From NCBI RefSeq assembly GCF_030316765.1, contig NZ_JASZYT010000014.1, forward strand, positions 82,009 to 146,008: a stretch of DNA of 64,000 nt, written 5' to 3'. The DNA is from Variovorax saccharolyticus (GTDB lineage Bacteria > Pseudomonadota > Gammaproteobacteria > Burkholderiales > Burkholderiaceae_C). The position numbers and the translations under genes were made by a program. The notes under the pieces are model-generated. The model was not told the DNA's origin and made no database searches. It saw nothing but the letters and a program-made list of their open reading frames with translations. Positions within the stretch are counted from its first letter, which is position 1. The number at the start of each line of letters is the position of its first letter. Positions 35,359-44,204 of this stretch are shown here, piece after piece.

Positions 35359-36495
35359 ATGCGAATGACCGCCGCCGTGATGTACGAGCAGGGACTGCCA
35401 ACCCCTTTTTCAACCTCGCAACCATTCCGCATTGAAGAGGTTGAGCTTGATCCGCCGGGCCCCGGCGAAGTGCTCGCGGAAGTCAGGGCCGCAGGCCTTT
35501 GTCACTCCGACTTGTCTGTGTTGGAGGGATTGAGGAAGCGACCGCTGCCCATAGTCGGAGGCCATGAAGGTGCCGGCATCGTGCGAGAAGTGGGCGCTGG
35601 AGTGACCGGACTTAAGCCCGGCGATCACGTGGCATTGGCTGGGGTCGCCGGTTGCGGCAGTTGCCGCGCGTGCCTGGCAGGTCGCCCAGGGCTTTGTCAA
35701 GCGGTCAGCCAATCCCGGGCGGAGGGACTGCTCGCGACCGGTTCGCGCCGTCTACACCTGACCGGCGGCGGGCGCCTGAACCACTACAGCGGCATTTCGG
35801 TCTTCGCTCAGTACGCGGTCGTCGCGCCTCGATCCCTCGTCAAGATCGACCCGACGGTTCCATTCGACGTTGCTGCATTGTTCGGCTGCGCCGTCGTGAC
35901 CGGTGCCGGCGCCGTATTCAACAGTGCCAAGGTCAAGCCGGGCGCTACGGTCGCTGTCATCGGTCTTGGCGGCGTCGGACTGACGACGGTCATGGCCGCG
36001 GCCGAGGCCGGGGCGTCGCGGATCATCGGTCTGGACGTCCTTCCCGGAAAGTTCGATCTGGCGCGAGCGGTGGGCGCTACCGACTGCTTCGACCCGCGAG
36101 AACCCGATGCAGTACAACACATTCTTGATCTCACCGATGGCGGCGTCGATCACGCCTTCGAGGTTTCCGGCAACCTCGCTGCCCTTGACCTGGCGCAGGC
36201 AATCACTGCACGAGGCGGGGAAGTCGTCGGCGTAGGCGTGGGCCGCACCGCCGCCACGTTCACGGTTGCCCACCTGCCCTGGGTCGCAGAAGAGCGCGTC
36301 CTGAGAGGCTCGTTCATGGGCGGAGGGGTTCCCCAACAAGACATCCCCAGGTACGTCGACCTGTACTTGCGTGGTCGACTTCCAGTGGACAAGTTGCGCA
36401 GCGAGCACATAGGGTTCAACCGGCTGAACGAGGGATTCGATCTACTCCAAAGCGGCGCCATCGTGCGGCAGATTCTGCTGCCTCACGGGGGATGA
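35359..36495 (+). CDS. Zinc-dependent alcohol dehydrogenase (class III-like MDR)
   Basis: A 378-aa medium-chain dehydrogenase. Catalytic zinc: GLCHSDLSVLEG and GGHEGAGIV. Structural zinc: CGSCRACLAGRPGLC. NAD-binding: VIGLGGVGLTTVMAAAEAGASRIIGLDV with Asp after strand 2, so NAD is expected. The start at 35359 has GGAG about 10 bases upstream; the long frame upstream overlaps the Bug gene and is a shadow. The pattern fits the class III/Zn-ADH group using formaldehyde adducts, alcohols or NDMA-type acceptors. The substrate is unknown. Confidence 0.92.
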   Translation: MRMTAAVMYEQGLPTPFSTSQPFRIEEVELDPPGPGEVLAEVRAAGLCHSDLSVLEGLRKRPLPIVGGHEGAGIVREVGAGVTGLKPGDHVALAGVAGCGSCRACLAGRPGLCQAVSQSRAEGLLATGSRRLHLTGGGRLNHYSGISVFAQYAVVAPRSLVKIDPTVPFDVAALFGCAVVTGAGAVFNSAKVKPGATVAVIGLGGVGLTTVMAAAEAGASRIIGLDVLPGKFDLARAVGATDCFDPREPDAVQHILDLTDGGVDHAFEVSGNLAALDLAQAITARGGEVVGVGVGRTAATFTVAHLPWVAEERVLRGSFMGGGVPQQDIPRYVDLYLRGRLPVDKLRSEHIGFNRLNEGFDLLQSGAIVRQILLPHGG

Positions 36496-36573
36496 AGTAT
36501 CTCGACGCCATCCATCGCTTCGATCAGATTGCTGGAACGCATCCATTCCGGCACACCTCGACCTCTGTTCAAC

Positions 36574-37542
36574 ATGAACATAATCTGCGCTTCTCTTCTT
36601 GCTTTCGTGACACAACTCGGCGCTTCGACCGGCGCCCTGGCGCAGCAACCCGTCATGCCGCCACTAATCAAGATCATTGTTCCATTCGGTCCGGGCGCCA
36701 GTACGGACGTCTTCGCTCGCGCGGTCGCGTCCCAGTTGGGACCGCGGCTCAATACCACTGTCATCGTAGAAAACCGTCCAGGCGGCTCGACGTTGATCGG
36801 CGCGGCAGCCGTGGCCAAAGGCCCCCGTGATGGCTCCATGCTCCTGCTTACGACGCCAAGCACTGTCACAGCGGCCGCGACGGTCCGACACGTGCCGTTC
36901 AACATGAGCACAGATCTGGTCCCCGTTTCGATGCTGGGCGAAGGTCCGATGGTCGTCGCGGTCTCGGCAAAGTCCGCATTCAAGACTCCAGCAGCGCTCA
37001 TTGCCGCGGCCCGTGCGAAGCCTGGCAGCGTGACCTATGGGACATCAGGTAGCGGCACGCTCGCACACCTGTCGTTCGAGTTGCTAGCGGACGCGGGCGC
37101 AATCGAGATGCAGCACATTCCGTACAAGGGAGCGTCGTTCGGACTGGTCGATCTTGCATCCGGGACCATTGACATGATGGTCGCCAACTATTCGACATTC
37201 GCGGCGCAGATCAAGGCCGGCCTCGTGCTTCCTCTTGGAGTTACCTCACGGCACGCGAGCTCGGCCTTCCCCACTCTTCCGCCCATGGCGTCTGTCGCAC
37301 CAGGATTCGCGGTGGACATCTGGGCGACTGTCTTTGCCGCCGGCGGCACTCCTCTACCGATTCTGCAGCGCCTCAACGCGGAAATTAACGAGATCGCGCT
37401 AAGCAGGGAGATGCGCGCCCTCATGGCCACCGACAGCCAAGCGCCAATGGTTCTCGGGCTGGCGGATCTTCGCTATCACATCAACGACAACTACGCGACG
37501 TGGAAGAGGTTGGCCGCGGCAAAGAAGATCGTCGCCGAATGA
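36574..37542 (+). CDS. Bug/TctC-family substrate-binding protein
   Basis: A 322-aa receptor. Signal MNIICASLLAFVTQLGASTGALAQ. Hallmarks: IKIIVPFGPGASTDVFARAVA, VIVENRPGGSTLIGAAAVAKG, HIPYKGASFGLVDLASGTIDMM. The segment PRDGSMLLLTTPSTVTAAA is shared almost unchanged with the Bug at 52559-53527, so these two are recent paralogs. I chose the ATG at 36574 from the signal peptide; the frame is open upstream from a TTG at 36529. The stop overlaps the next SDR as ATGA, indicating translational coupling. Confidence 0.9.
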   Translation: MNIICASLLAFVTQLGASTGALAQQPVMPPLIKIIVPFGPGASTDVFARAVASQLGPRLNTTVIVENRPGGSTLIGAAAVAKGPRDGSMLLLTTPSTVTAAATVRHVPFNMSTDLVPVSMLGEGPMVVAVSAKSAFKTPAALIAAARAKPGSVTYGTSGSGTLAHLSFELLADAGAIEMQHIPYKGASFGLVDLASGTIDMMVANYSTFAAQIKAGLVLPLGVTSRHASSAFPTLPPMASVAPGFAVDIWATVFAAGGTPLPILQRLNAEINEIALSREMRALMATDSQAPMVLGLADLRYHINDNYATWKRLAAAKKIVAE

Positions 37543-38366
37543 ACGCAGCCGCGGACAACAGCAGAACAGACGACGCGGCGCTGAGCTGGCTGGGTCTGGA
37601 AGGTTTGACATGTGTGGTCACCGGGGCGGCAAGTGGCATTGGCGCCCAGACCGCTCGGCAGTTCGCCATGGCGGGTGCTGCCGTTGCAGTTGTTGACCGG
37701 GATGTACGCGGCGCGCGCGCAGTTGCCGCAGAGATCGAGGCAAGTGGCGGGCGGGCGATTGCTCAAATGTGCGACGTGTCTCGGCCCGCCTCGATCGAGG
37801 AAGCAGGCGCCGAAGTGATAAATCGACTGGGGCCGTGCGCGGTCCTGGTCAACAACGCTGCAGTCACAGGTGCAGGCGATCTGCTGGATCTAGATGTCGG
37901 TGCGTGGAACGATGTTCTGGCCGTCAATCTCACGGGAACTCTGCATTGCGCACGCGTCTTCGGACGACAGATGATTCGGCGCGGAGGCGGAAGCATGATT
38001 CACGTCGGGTCGATCTCCGGAGTTCAGCCGCAGCCCGGTGGTGGCGCGTACAGCGTCAGCAAGGCCGGGTTGAGCATGTTGTCTCGACAGCTCGCCACTG
38101 AACTTGGCGAGCATCGGATCCGCAGCAATGCAGTTTGCCCGGCGATGGTGGTCACCCCGCTAAGCGAAAACCTTTACACAGACCCTCAGGTGCGAAAGCG
38201 ACGCGAGCAGCTCATCCCCTGCGGACGCATCGGGACAGCAGAAGACATCGCGAACACGATTCTGTTCCTCGCGAGCGACCGCTCCGGCTACCTAAATGGG
38301 CAAATCATCGTGCTTGACGGAGGCCTGAGCCAGGCTTACCACCAATTCATTCCGCGATCCGAGTAA
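37539..38366 (+). CDS. SDR-family oxidoreductase
   Basis: A 275-aa short-chain dehydrogenase. TGAASGIG cofactor motif, VDRD after strand 2 (NAD), NNAA, GSISGVQ with catalytic Ser, YSVSK. N-terminal extension SWLGLEGLTCVVTG and the tail HQFIPRSE echo the SDR at 22173-22994. Translationally coupled with the Bug receptor before it and followed 22 bp later by a further SDR. Confidence 0.92.
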   Translation: MNAAADNSRTDDAALSWLGLEGLTCVVTGAASGIGAQTARQFAMAGAAVAVVDRDVRGARAVAAEIEASGGRAIAQMCDVSRPASIEEAGAEVINRLGPCAVLVNNAAVTGAGDLLDLDVGAWNDVLAVNLTGTLHCARVFGRQMIRRGGGSMIHVGSISGVQPQPGGGAYSVSKAGLSMLSRQLATELGEHRIRSNAVCPAMVVTPLSENLYTDPQVRKRREQLIPCGRIGTAEDIANTILFLASDRSGYLNGQIIVLDGGLSQAYHQFIPRSE

Positions 38367-38387
38367 CCAGAAGGAAGGAACAGCGTC

Positions 38388-39140
38388 ATGCGAGGACTCA
38401 AGGACCGTGTCGCCATCGTCACTGGCGCCGCATCCGGCATTGGCAAGGCGATAGCCGAGAGATTGGTCGAGGAAGGCTGCCGTGTCATCGGCGCAGATCG
38501 AGAGGCGATGGCCACCACCCGGTCAGACGAACGGACAATCGACCATGTTCAAGCCGACGTGACATCCGACGCCGACAGAAAAAGGCTGGTGTCCTATTGC
38601 TCGGATGTGCATCGACGCATCGATGTCCTAGTCAACTGCGCCGGTATCGCGAGGGGTCATCGGGTTGACGAAACAAGCGCTGAAGAGTGGCGCCGCTATC
38701 TGGGAGTCAACCTCGAAGCCGTCTTTGCACTGTCACAGGAGGCGCTCCCAGCCCTCCTGCGGTCGACAGGATGCATCGTAAACATCAGCTCCGTTTTGGC
38801 GATCACAGGCATGGTCAACAGGTCAGCCTATTCTGCCTCCAAGGCGGGGATCCTGGGGTTGACGCGGCAGATGGCCGCCGACTATGGCCCTCGCGGCGTG
38901 CGCATCAATGCGGTGGCTCCGGGGACCATCGTTACGCCCCTAACCGAGGGCGCGCTGATTCCCGGCAGCTGGTACCACAACGCGATGATTCGGACGACGC
39001 CACTGGGACGGGCCGGCACGCCGGATGAAGTCGCGTCGAGCGTTGCATTCCTGTGCTCGGCCGATGCATCGTTCGTCCACGGCGAGGTCCTGGTGGTGGA
39101 CGGCGGTTGGACTTCGACCCGCTACCACCCTCCTGAGTGA
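38388..39140 (+). CDS. SDR-family oxidoreductase
   Basis: A 250-aa short-chain dehydrogenase. TGAASGIG (residues 12-19), NCAG, NISSVLAITG with catalytic Ser, YSASK, and VHGEVLVVDGGW. Strong ribosome site AAGGAAGGAA before the ATG. Two consecutive SDRs in one operon suggest sequential oxidation steps or different substrates. It converges on an amidohydrolase gene with a 6-bp gap between the stops and no terminator visible. Confidence 0.92.
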   Translation: MRGLKDRVAIVTGAASGIGKAIAERLVEEGCRVIGADREAMATTRSDERTIDHVQADVTSDADRKRLVSYCSDVHRRIDVLVNCAGIARGHRVDETSAEEWRRYLGVNLEAVFALSQEALPALLRSTGCIVNISSVLAITGMVNRSAYSASKAGILGLTRQMAADYGPRGVRINAVAPGTIVTPLTEGALIPGSWYHNAMIRTTPLGRAGTPDEVASSVAFLCSADASFVHGEVLVVDGGWTSTRYHPPE

Positions 39141-39146
39141 CGAGCG

Positions 39147-40139
39147 TCACTCGATGCCGTAGACGCGTCCTGCCGTACCGGAGAACAGCGCCTCCTTTTC
39201 GGTCCTCGAGTAGTCAGCAGCCACCAACTTAAGGGCGTTCCAGATGGTCCGGTAGCTCCCCGCCACGCGATCGACAGGAAAGTTACTTTCGAACATGCAA
39301 CGATGCGCTCCAAAGGCTTCGATACAGCATTCGATGTAGGGGCTCCATAGCGCTGCCAACTCATCTGCCGTGGCAGGCGCCGCGCGTCGATCGAATCCAA
39401 ACCCGCAGGGACGAGGTGCCAGCCCCCCCAGTTTCATGAGTGTATTCGGCCGCTGCGCCACGGCTAGCACCTTCGACTTCCAATCACCGAAGGTTTCAGG
39501 TCGGTCATAGGCCGCTACACCCAAAAGACCACCGCAGTGGTTGACCACGATCTGAGTGTCGGGGAAGGCGTCCGCCAGGCTGCAGAGTTCAGGAAGTTGC
39601 GGATGGTACTGCCACGCGTCGTACACGAGTTCGCGTGCCGCCAGCCGCGCAAACCCCGCGCGGAATCGGGTATCCAACAGCAAACCCTTCGGCGCATAAG
39701 GACGCACGCCCAGATTGATCGAAGGATCGGCATCCCAGCTTGCTGCGCCGCGAATGCCCTTGAACCTAGCCCCGCTGGCCGCCTCGAGGGCGTCAAGCAC
39801 CATTTCGACATCGCTTCCAAGCGTGAGATCCGCAGCTCCCACGAAGCCGGCGCAAATCCGGGTGGGTCCGAACAAGCCGCTTTCGCTCATGGCAGCCATG
39901 CCGGTTGCGAACTCGGCCTCACCTACCGGCCGCAAAGCCGGCACGCCACTCCTTCGGTACATGGCACCGCATTCAACGTACACGGTGGCCAGAACACGGT
40001 GGCCAGATGACAAATCGCCAGCGAACTCCTCCACGAGGTAGCGACCGTCAGCCCGGAGCCAGAGGTGGTGGTGGCTGTCGACGATCGGCAGCTCCGGCTC
40101 AACGATCTCTTCACTGTCGTGCGGTCGGATTGATGTCAC
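39147..40139 (-). CDS. Amidohydrolase 2-family hydrolase
   Basis: A 330-aa metal-dependent hydrolase. H-x-H in PIVDSHHHLWLRADG (about residue 21), barrel residues YHPQLPELCSLADAFPDTQIVVNHCGG, catalytic Asp in CMFESNFPVDR. It is a close paralog of the genes at 57633 and 60212 (same MYRRSG-x-P, VGEAEF, MAAMSESGLFGPTR and C-terminal FSGTAGRVYGIE blocks). GTG start with GGAG upstream. Likely opens a lactone or cyclic ester. It has its own promoter region next to the operator near 40210. Confidence 0.92.
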   Translation of the reverse strand: MTSIRPHDSEEIVEPELPIVDSHHHLWLRADGRYLVEEFAGDLSSGHRVLATVYVECGAMYRRSGVPALRPVGEAEFATGMAAMSESGLFGPTRICAGFVGAADLTLGSDVEMVLDALEAASGARFKGIRGAASWDADPSINLGVRPYAPKGLLLDTRFRAGFARLAARELVYDAWQYHPQLPELCSLADAFPDTQIVVNHCGGLLGVAAYDRPETFGDWKSKVLAVAQRPNTLMKLGGLAPRPCGFGFDRRAAPATADELAALWSPYIECCIEAFGAHRCMFESNFPVDRVAGSYRTIWNALKLVAADYSRTEKEALFSGTAGRVYGIE

Positions 40140-40201
40140 TGATGCAGCTCCATGCGGTTCAGCATAAGAGTAGCAGCAAGATCAGGCTGAAACAATGCTA
40201 C

Positions 40202-40216
40202 GGCAAACCGTTAACC
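40202..40216 (-). promoter_or_regulatory. Partly conserved copy of the recurring operator, facing amidohydrolase
   Basis: On the minus strand GGTTAACGGTTTGCC (40216-40202). It keeps the GTTAAC core but loses the TTRAC half. A possible promoter (TTGTTT-N17-TACTCT, minus strand) lies 15-20 bases downstream. Confidence 0.4.
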
Positions 40217-40300
40217 TTGTATCGCCATACGGACGATCAGGGGCATCAAACGTCTCTTTTTTCATTTATACAAACGAGGGATGAACCCAACATTTTCTTT

Positions 40301-40338
40301 GGTTAACCATTGACGCATTTCGATCGCAAGCTTATCAT
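40301..40338 (+). promoter_or_regulatory. Promoter with recurring operator, facing the acyl-CoA dehydrogenase operon
   Basis: GGTTAACC at 40301-40308, TTGACG (-35) at 40310-40315, 17 bases, TATCAT (-10) at 40333-40338. Full element GGTTAACCATTGAC. The first start codon is 30 bases downstream of the -10. This is the best candidate promoter for the seven-gene operon 40.4-47.1 kb. Confidence 0.7.
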
Positions 40339-40367
40339 TGCTGCACGGATTCAACGGAGACCCCAAA

Positions 40368-41531
40368 ATGTTCGATCTAACCGAAGACCAAGTAGCCATT
40401 CGCGATGGCGTGAGTGCAGTCTGCAGCCGGTTCGGCGACGACTACTGGTCAGAGTGCGACCGGGAAGAGCGATTTCCCAAAGAGTTTCACCGCGCGATGG
40501 CCACCGACGGCTGGCTCGGCGTCACCATGCCCGAACAGTTCGGCGGTGCGGGGCTCGGCGTGACAGAGGCGGCGATCGTCATGCACACGGTGGCTTCACA
40601 CGGCGGAGGCATGACGGCTGCGTCTTCGATTCACATAAACATGTTTGGCCCCCATCCCGTCGTGGTCCACGGCAGCCCGGAGCAGCAGCAGAACTGGTTG
40701 CCTCGCCTGGTCAGTGGAGAAGACCAGGTGTGTTTCGGCGTGACCGAGCCTGACGCAGGGCTGGATACAACCAGCATCAAGACCTTCGCCAAAAAGACGG
40801 AGGGTGGCTATCGCGTGAGCGGTCGCAAGATGTGGACCTCCACCGGTCAGGTCGCCAGCAAGATCCTGTTGCTCACCCGCACAACGCCCAAGGCGGAGTG
40901 CGCGCGGCCCACCGATGGCATCACCCTGTTCTATACCGATCTCGACCGCACCAAGGTGGAGGTTCGACGCATTCCAAAGCACGGTCGCAATGCCGTCGAT
41001 TCGAACGCGGTCTTCATCGACGATCTGTTCATCCCGGAATCGCACCGCATCGGCGAAGAGGGAAAAGGCTTCCGCTATCTCCTGGACGGCCTGAATCCGG
41101 AACGGATCCTGGTGGGTATGGAGGCCATCGGCATCGGTGAAGACGCCTTGCGTCGCGGCACCCAATACGCGCGGGACCGCGTGGTATTCGGTCGCCCCAT
41201 CGGTCAGAACCAAGGCATCCAGCATCCTCTGGCCGAGTGCTGGCTCAACCTTCAGGCTGCGCGTCTCATGGGGGCTAGGGCGGCACAGCTCTACGACTCG
41301 GGGCAACCGTGCGCAGCCGAAGCAAATGGAACCAAGTTTCTTGGCGCGCGAGCGGGCTACCAGGCGTGCCTGCAGTCCGTGATGACGCACGGCGGCATGG
41401 GCTATGCGAAAGAGTACGTCGTGGAGCGACTGTTGCGCGAGGTCCTGATCGATCGACTCGCCCCGGTGTCCGAGCAAATGATTCTCTGTTTCATCGCAGA
41501 GAAAGTTCTGGACTTGCCGAAGTCCTACTGA
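40368..41531 (+). CDS. Acyl-CoA dehydrogenase
   Basis: A 387-aa flavoenzyme. FAD/substrate motifs: CFGVTEPDAGLDTTSIKTFA (residues 126-145), WTSTGQVASKILLL, and ARDRVVFGRPIGQNQGIQHPLAE. The catalytic base is probably the Glu in MGYAKEYVVERLLRE. The C-terminal 'YEGTSQI' of fatty-acid enzymes is replaced by LAPVSEQMIL, so the substrate is not a simple fatty acyl-CoA. GGAGA precedes the ATG at 40368. It heads an operon with CoA-transferase, BKACE, MaoC and CitE-like genes, and electrons would go to ETF (etfBA lie 200 bp past the operon). Confidence 0.92.
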   Translation: MFDLTEDQVAIRDGVSAVCSRFGDDYWSECDREERFPKEFHRAMATDGWLGVTMPEQFGGAGLGVTEAAIVMHTVASHGGGMTAASSIHINMFGPHPVVVHGSPEQQQNWLPRLVSGEDQVCFGVTEPDAGLDTTSIKTFAKKTEGGYRVSGRKMWTSTGQVASKILLLTRTTPKAECARPTDGITLFYTDLDRTKVEVRRIPKHGRNAVDSNAVFIDDLFIPESHRIGEEGKGFRYLLDGLNPERILVGMEAIGIGEDALRRGTQYARDRVVFGRPIGQNQGIQHPLAECWLNLQAARLMGARAAQLYDSGQPCAAEANGTKFLGARAGYQACLQSVMTHGGMGYAKEYVVERLLREVLIDRLAPVSEQMILCFIAEKVLDLPKSY

Positions 41532-41560
41532 CACTTTCACCACAAGAAAGAGACAAGCTC

Positions 41561-42748
41561 ATGAAGCCACTAGCTGGAATGAAGGTGCTCGACCTGTCAC
41601 GCGTCCTAGCAGGTCCGTTGTGCGCTCAGGCGCTCGGCGACCTGGGAGCCGAGGTCATCAAGATTGAAGCGCCCGGACTGGGCGATGAGACGCGGGGTTG
41701 GCCCCCCTTCAAGGGCGAGGGTCTCGGGGCTGTGTTCCTTTGCGTGAACCGCAACAAGCGGAGCATTGCCATCGACATGAAGACACCCGAAGGTGTCGCA
41801 CTGGTGCATCAGTTGGCAAAGAACGCCGACGTCGCCATCGAGAGTTTCAGCACGGGCGTAGCCGAACGGCTTGAAATCGATGCCAAGACGCTGCAAGCCA
41901 TCAATCCGCGCTTGGTGCACTGCAGCATTTCCGGCTTCGGTCGCGAAGGTCCTCTGAAACAGTCGCCCGGCTACGACGTGATCCTTCAGGCGTTTGCGGG
42001 CGTCATGGCGCTGACGGGTGATGAGGGCGGGGGATACATCCGCAGCCCCGTTTCCCCGATCGACCAGATGACGGGAACGCACGCCATCATCGGTATCTTG
42101 GCCGCGCTCATGGAACGTGAAAAGACCGGCAAGGGCGGCACGGTCATGGCCTCGCTGTTCGACACGGCGCTGGCCCTGCAGCGTTACAACCTGCAGAGCT
42201 ACTGGCAGCTCGGCGTGCAACCACCCAAATGCGGCTCCAGTCACGAATCGTTGTGCCCATACCAGGCATTTGAGGCGGCCGACGGCCCTGTCATGGTCGG
42301 CGTAGCGAACGACAATCTTTGGAGGAAGTTCTGCAAGGTTGCGGGCCTGCAGGACATCGTCGACGACCCGAAATTTCGGACGAACGCCGACCGGGTCGCG
42401 CATCGGGCAGAGACTGTCACACGCGTACAGGCGGTAATCGCTACGCAACCGGTGTCGTTCTGGTACGAGCAACTCTCAGCTGTCAGCGTGCCCTGCTCCC
42501 CAATCAACACGCTGGGACAGTTGCTCGATCACCCGCACACGAAGGCAAGCGACGTCGTCGTGGAGTACGAACATCCGGTGGCGGGCACAACCCGCAGCGT
42601 CGGGCAGCCCTACATCCTCAATGGCGAAAGGCGAACCGCCGGCACGCCACCCCCCGTGCATGCCCAGCACACCGACGAAGTGCTCTCGGAAATCGGGTTG
42701 TCCGGTTCCGACATCGCCCGGCTCAAGGCGTCCAAGGTCATCGCCTGA
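41561..42748 (+). CDS. Family III (CaiB/BaiF) CoA-transferase
   Basis: A 395-aa CoA-transferase. N-terminal block MKVLDLSRVLAGPLCAQALGDLGAEVIKIE, then CVNRNKRSIAIDMKTPEG, and SISGFGREGPLKQSPGYDVILQAFAG. The catalytic Asp is expected in VSPIDQMTGTHA (about residue 170). It activates the pathway acid as a CoA thioester before dehydrogenation. The start at 41561 is the family N-terminus, 29 bp after the dehydrogenase stop. Confidence 0.93.
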   Translation: MKPLAGMKVLDLSRVLAGPLCAQALGDLGAEVIKIEAPGLGDETRGWPPFKGEGLGAVFLCVNRNKRSIAIDMKTPEGVALVHQLAKNADVAIESFSTGVAERLEIDAKTLQAINPRLVHCSISGFGREGPLKQSPGYDVILQAFAGVMALTGDEGGGYIRSPVSPIDQMTGTHAIIGILAALMEREKTGKGGTVMASLFDTALALQRYNLQSYWQLGVQPPKCGSSHESLCPYQAFEAADGPVMVGVANDNLWRKFCKVAGLQDIVDDPKFRTNADRVAHRAETVTRVQAVIATQPVSFWYEQLSAVSVPCSPINTLGQLLDHPHTKASDVVVEYEHPVAGTTRSVGQPYILNGERRTAGTPPPVHAQHTDEVLSEIGLSGSDIARLKASKVIA

Positions 42749-42779
42749 ACCGACAAAGCAACTGAACGAGGTATCCCAA

Positions 42780-43712
42780 ATGTCGAAGAATCGCAAAGTC
42801 ATCATCACCTGCGCCGTGACCGGTGCTATCCACACGCCGACCATGTCGCCGCACCTGCCGGTGACTGCCAAGGAGATCGAGGAAGCAGCCGTCGGCGCGA
42901 TCGAGGCCGGCGCTTCCATCGTTCACCTGCACGCACGGGACCCGGTCGATGGACGCCCGTCACAGCAAGCCGACTTGTTCCGCGAATTCGTCGGCAACAT
43001 CAAGCAGCGCTGCGACGGCGTGATCAATCTCACCACCGGAGGCTCGCCGGCGATGACCATCGAGGAGCGGCTGCAGCCTGCCCTGCAGCTCAAGCCCGAG
43101 GTCGCTTCGCTCAATATGGGCTCAATGAACTTCGGTCTCCATCCATTGCTTGGTAAGTACAAAGAGTTCAAGTACGACTGGGAGCCGACCTATCTGGAGG
43201 CGACCCGGGACATGGTGTTCCGCAACACTTTCAAGGACATCGAATACATCCTTTCCTCTTGTGCCGACAACGGCACGCGCTTCGAGTTCGAGTGCTATGA
43301 CACGTCCCACCTTTACAACCTGGCCCACTTCGTCGATCGCAAGCTGGTACAAGGCCCACTGTTCGTGCAGACCGTGTTCGGGATCCTTGGTGGAATCGGG
43401 ACCCATCCGGACGATGTCGCCCACATGAAGCGCACGGCCGACCGCCTGTTCGGTGATCAGTTTGTATGGTCCGTGCTTGGAGCCGGGCGGCAACAGATGC
43501 CCATCGCCGCAACGTCCGCGGCCATGGGTGGCAACGTGCGCGTCGGACTCGAAGATTCTCTGTGGGACGGTCCGGGACAACTCGCCAAGAGCAATGCAGA
43601 CCAGGTCCGGCGCGTGCGTGCGATTCTGGAGGGCCTCTCGCTGCAGGTGGCGACGCCTGCAGAGGCGCGCAGCATTCTCGCGCTCAAGGGCGGCGACAAC
43701 GTCGGCTTCTAA
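42780..43712 (+). CDS. Beta-keto acid cleavage enzyme (BKACE, Kce family)
   Basis: A 310-aa TIM-barrel enzyme. Zinc ligands H49-L-H51 in IVHLHARDP; third ligand and catalytic residues in NVRVGLEDSLW, which matches the R-V-G-x-E-D pattern of Kce. VTGAIHTP at the start and TGGSPAMTIEERL are also conserved. These enzymes combine a beta-keto acid with acetyl-CoA to give acetoacetate and a new acyl-CoA. Start at 42780 from the family N-terminus. The acetoacetate product could be handled by the AtoDA-like enzyme at 11-12 kb (inference). Confidence 0.92.
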   Translation: MSKNRKVIITCAVTGAIHTPTMSPHLPVTAKEIEEAAVGAIEAGASIVHLHARDPVDGRPSQQADLFREFVGNIKQRCDGVINLTTGGSPAMTIEERLQPALQLKPEVASLNMGSMNFGLHPLLGKYKEFKYDWEPTYLEATRDMVFRNTFKDIEYILSSCADNGTRFEFECYDTSHLYNLAHFVDRKLVQGPLFVQTVFGILGGIGTHPDDVAHMKRTADRLFGDQFVWSVLGAGRQQMPIAATSAAMGGNVRVGLEDSLWDGPGQLAKSNADQVRRVRAILEGLSLQVATPAEARSILALKGGDNVGF

Positions 43713-43734
43713 CTCATCCTTCTAGGAGTACTTC

Positions 43735-44193
43735 ATGCCCGGGCAATACTATGAGCAGCTGGAAGTGGGGCAAATCTTCCAGCATGCGATCCGCCGCACA
43801 GTGACTGAGATGGACAACGTTCTGTTCTCGGCGCTCACTCACAACCCCGCAGCCCTGCATATCGACGAAGAGTACTGCCGCAAGAACACGGAGTTCGGCA
43901 AGCGCATCGTGAACAGCGCTTTCACTCTCGGGCTAGTCGTCGGTGTGTCCGTCGGCGATACGACCCTGGGCACCACCGTCGGCAACCTCGGATTCGAGGA
44001 AGTGCGCTTTCCGTCACCTCTGTTCCACGGGGATACCGTACGCACCGAGACCGAGGTGATCAGTCGCCGAGAAAGCGCCTCACGACCCAATGCAGGCATC
44101 GTGGTGTTCGAGCACCGCGGCTACAACCAAAGCGATATTTTGGTCGCCCGCATTCGCCGCACGGCGCTCATGCTGAAACAGCCGACCGCCTGA
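43735..44193 (+). CDS. MaoC-family (R)-hydratase
   Basis: A 152-aa hot-dog-fold protein. The hydratase motif is present (ALTHNPAALHIDEEYC, residues 29-44: Asp and His of 'D/N-x-NP-x-H'), followed by IVNSAFTLGLVVGVSVGDTTLGTTVGNLGFEEVRFPSPLFHGDTV. It resembles the hydratases paired with CitE-like lyases (mesaconyl-CoA or methylfumaryl-CoA hydratase type). It would hydrate the enoyl-CoA made by the acyl-CoA dehydrogenase. GGAG lies before the ATG, and the next gene begins 11 bp downstream. Confidence 0.9.
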   Translation: MPGQYYEQLEVGQIFQHAIRRTVTEMDNVLFSALTHNPAALHIDEEYCRKNTEFGKRIVNSAFTLGLVVGVSVGDTTLGTTVGNLGFEEVRFPSPLFHGDTVRTETEVISRRESASRPNAGIVVFEHRGYNQSDILVARIRRTALMLKQPTA

Positions 44194-44204
44194 GGGAGGT
44201 ATTT

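Noticed and set aside
40596..41543. 315-aa minus-strand open frame
   Set aside because: Antisense to the acyl-CoA dehydrogenase; no motif.
41606..42472. 288-aa minus-strand open frame
   Set aside because: Antisense to the family III CoA-transferase; no motif.
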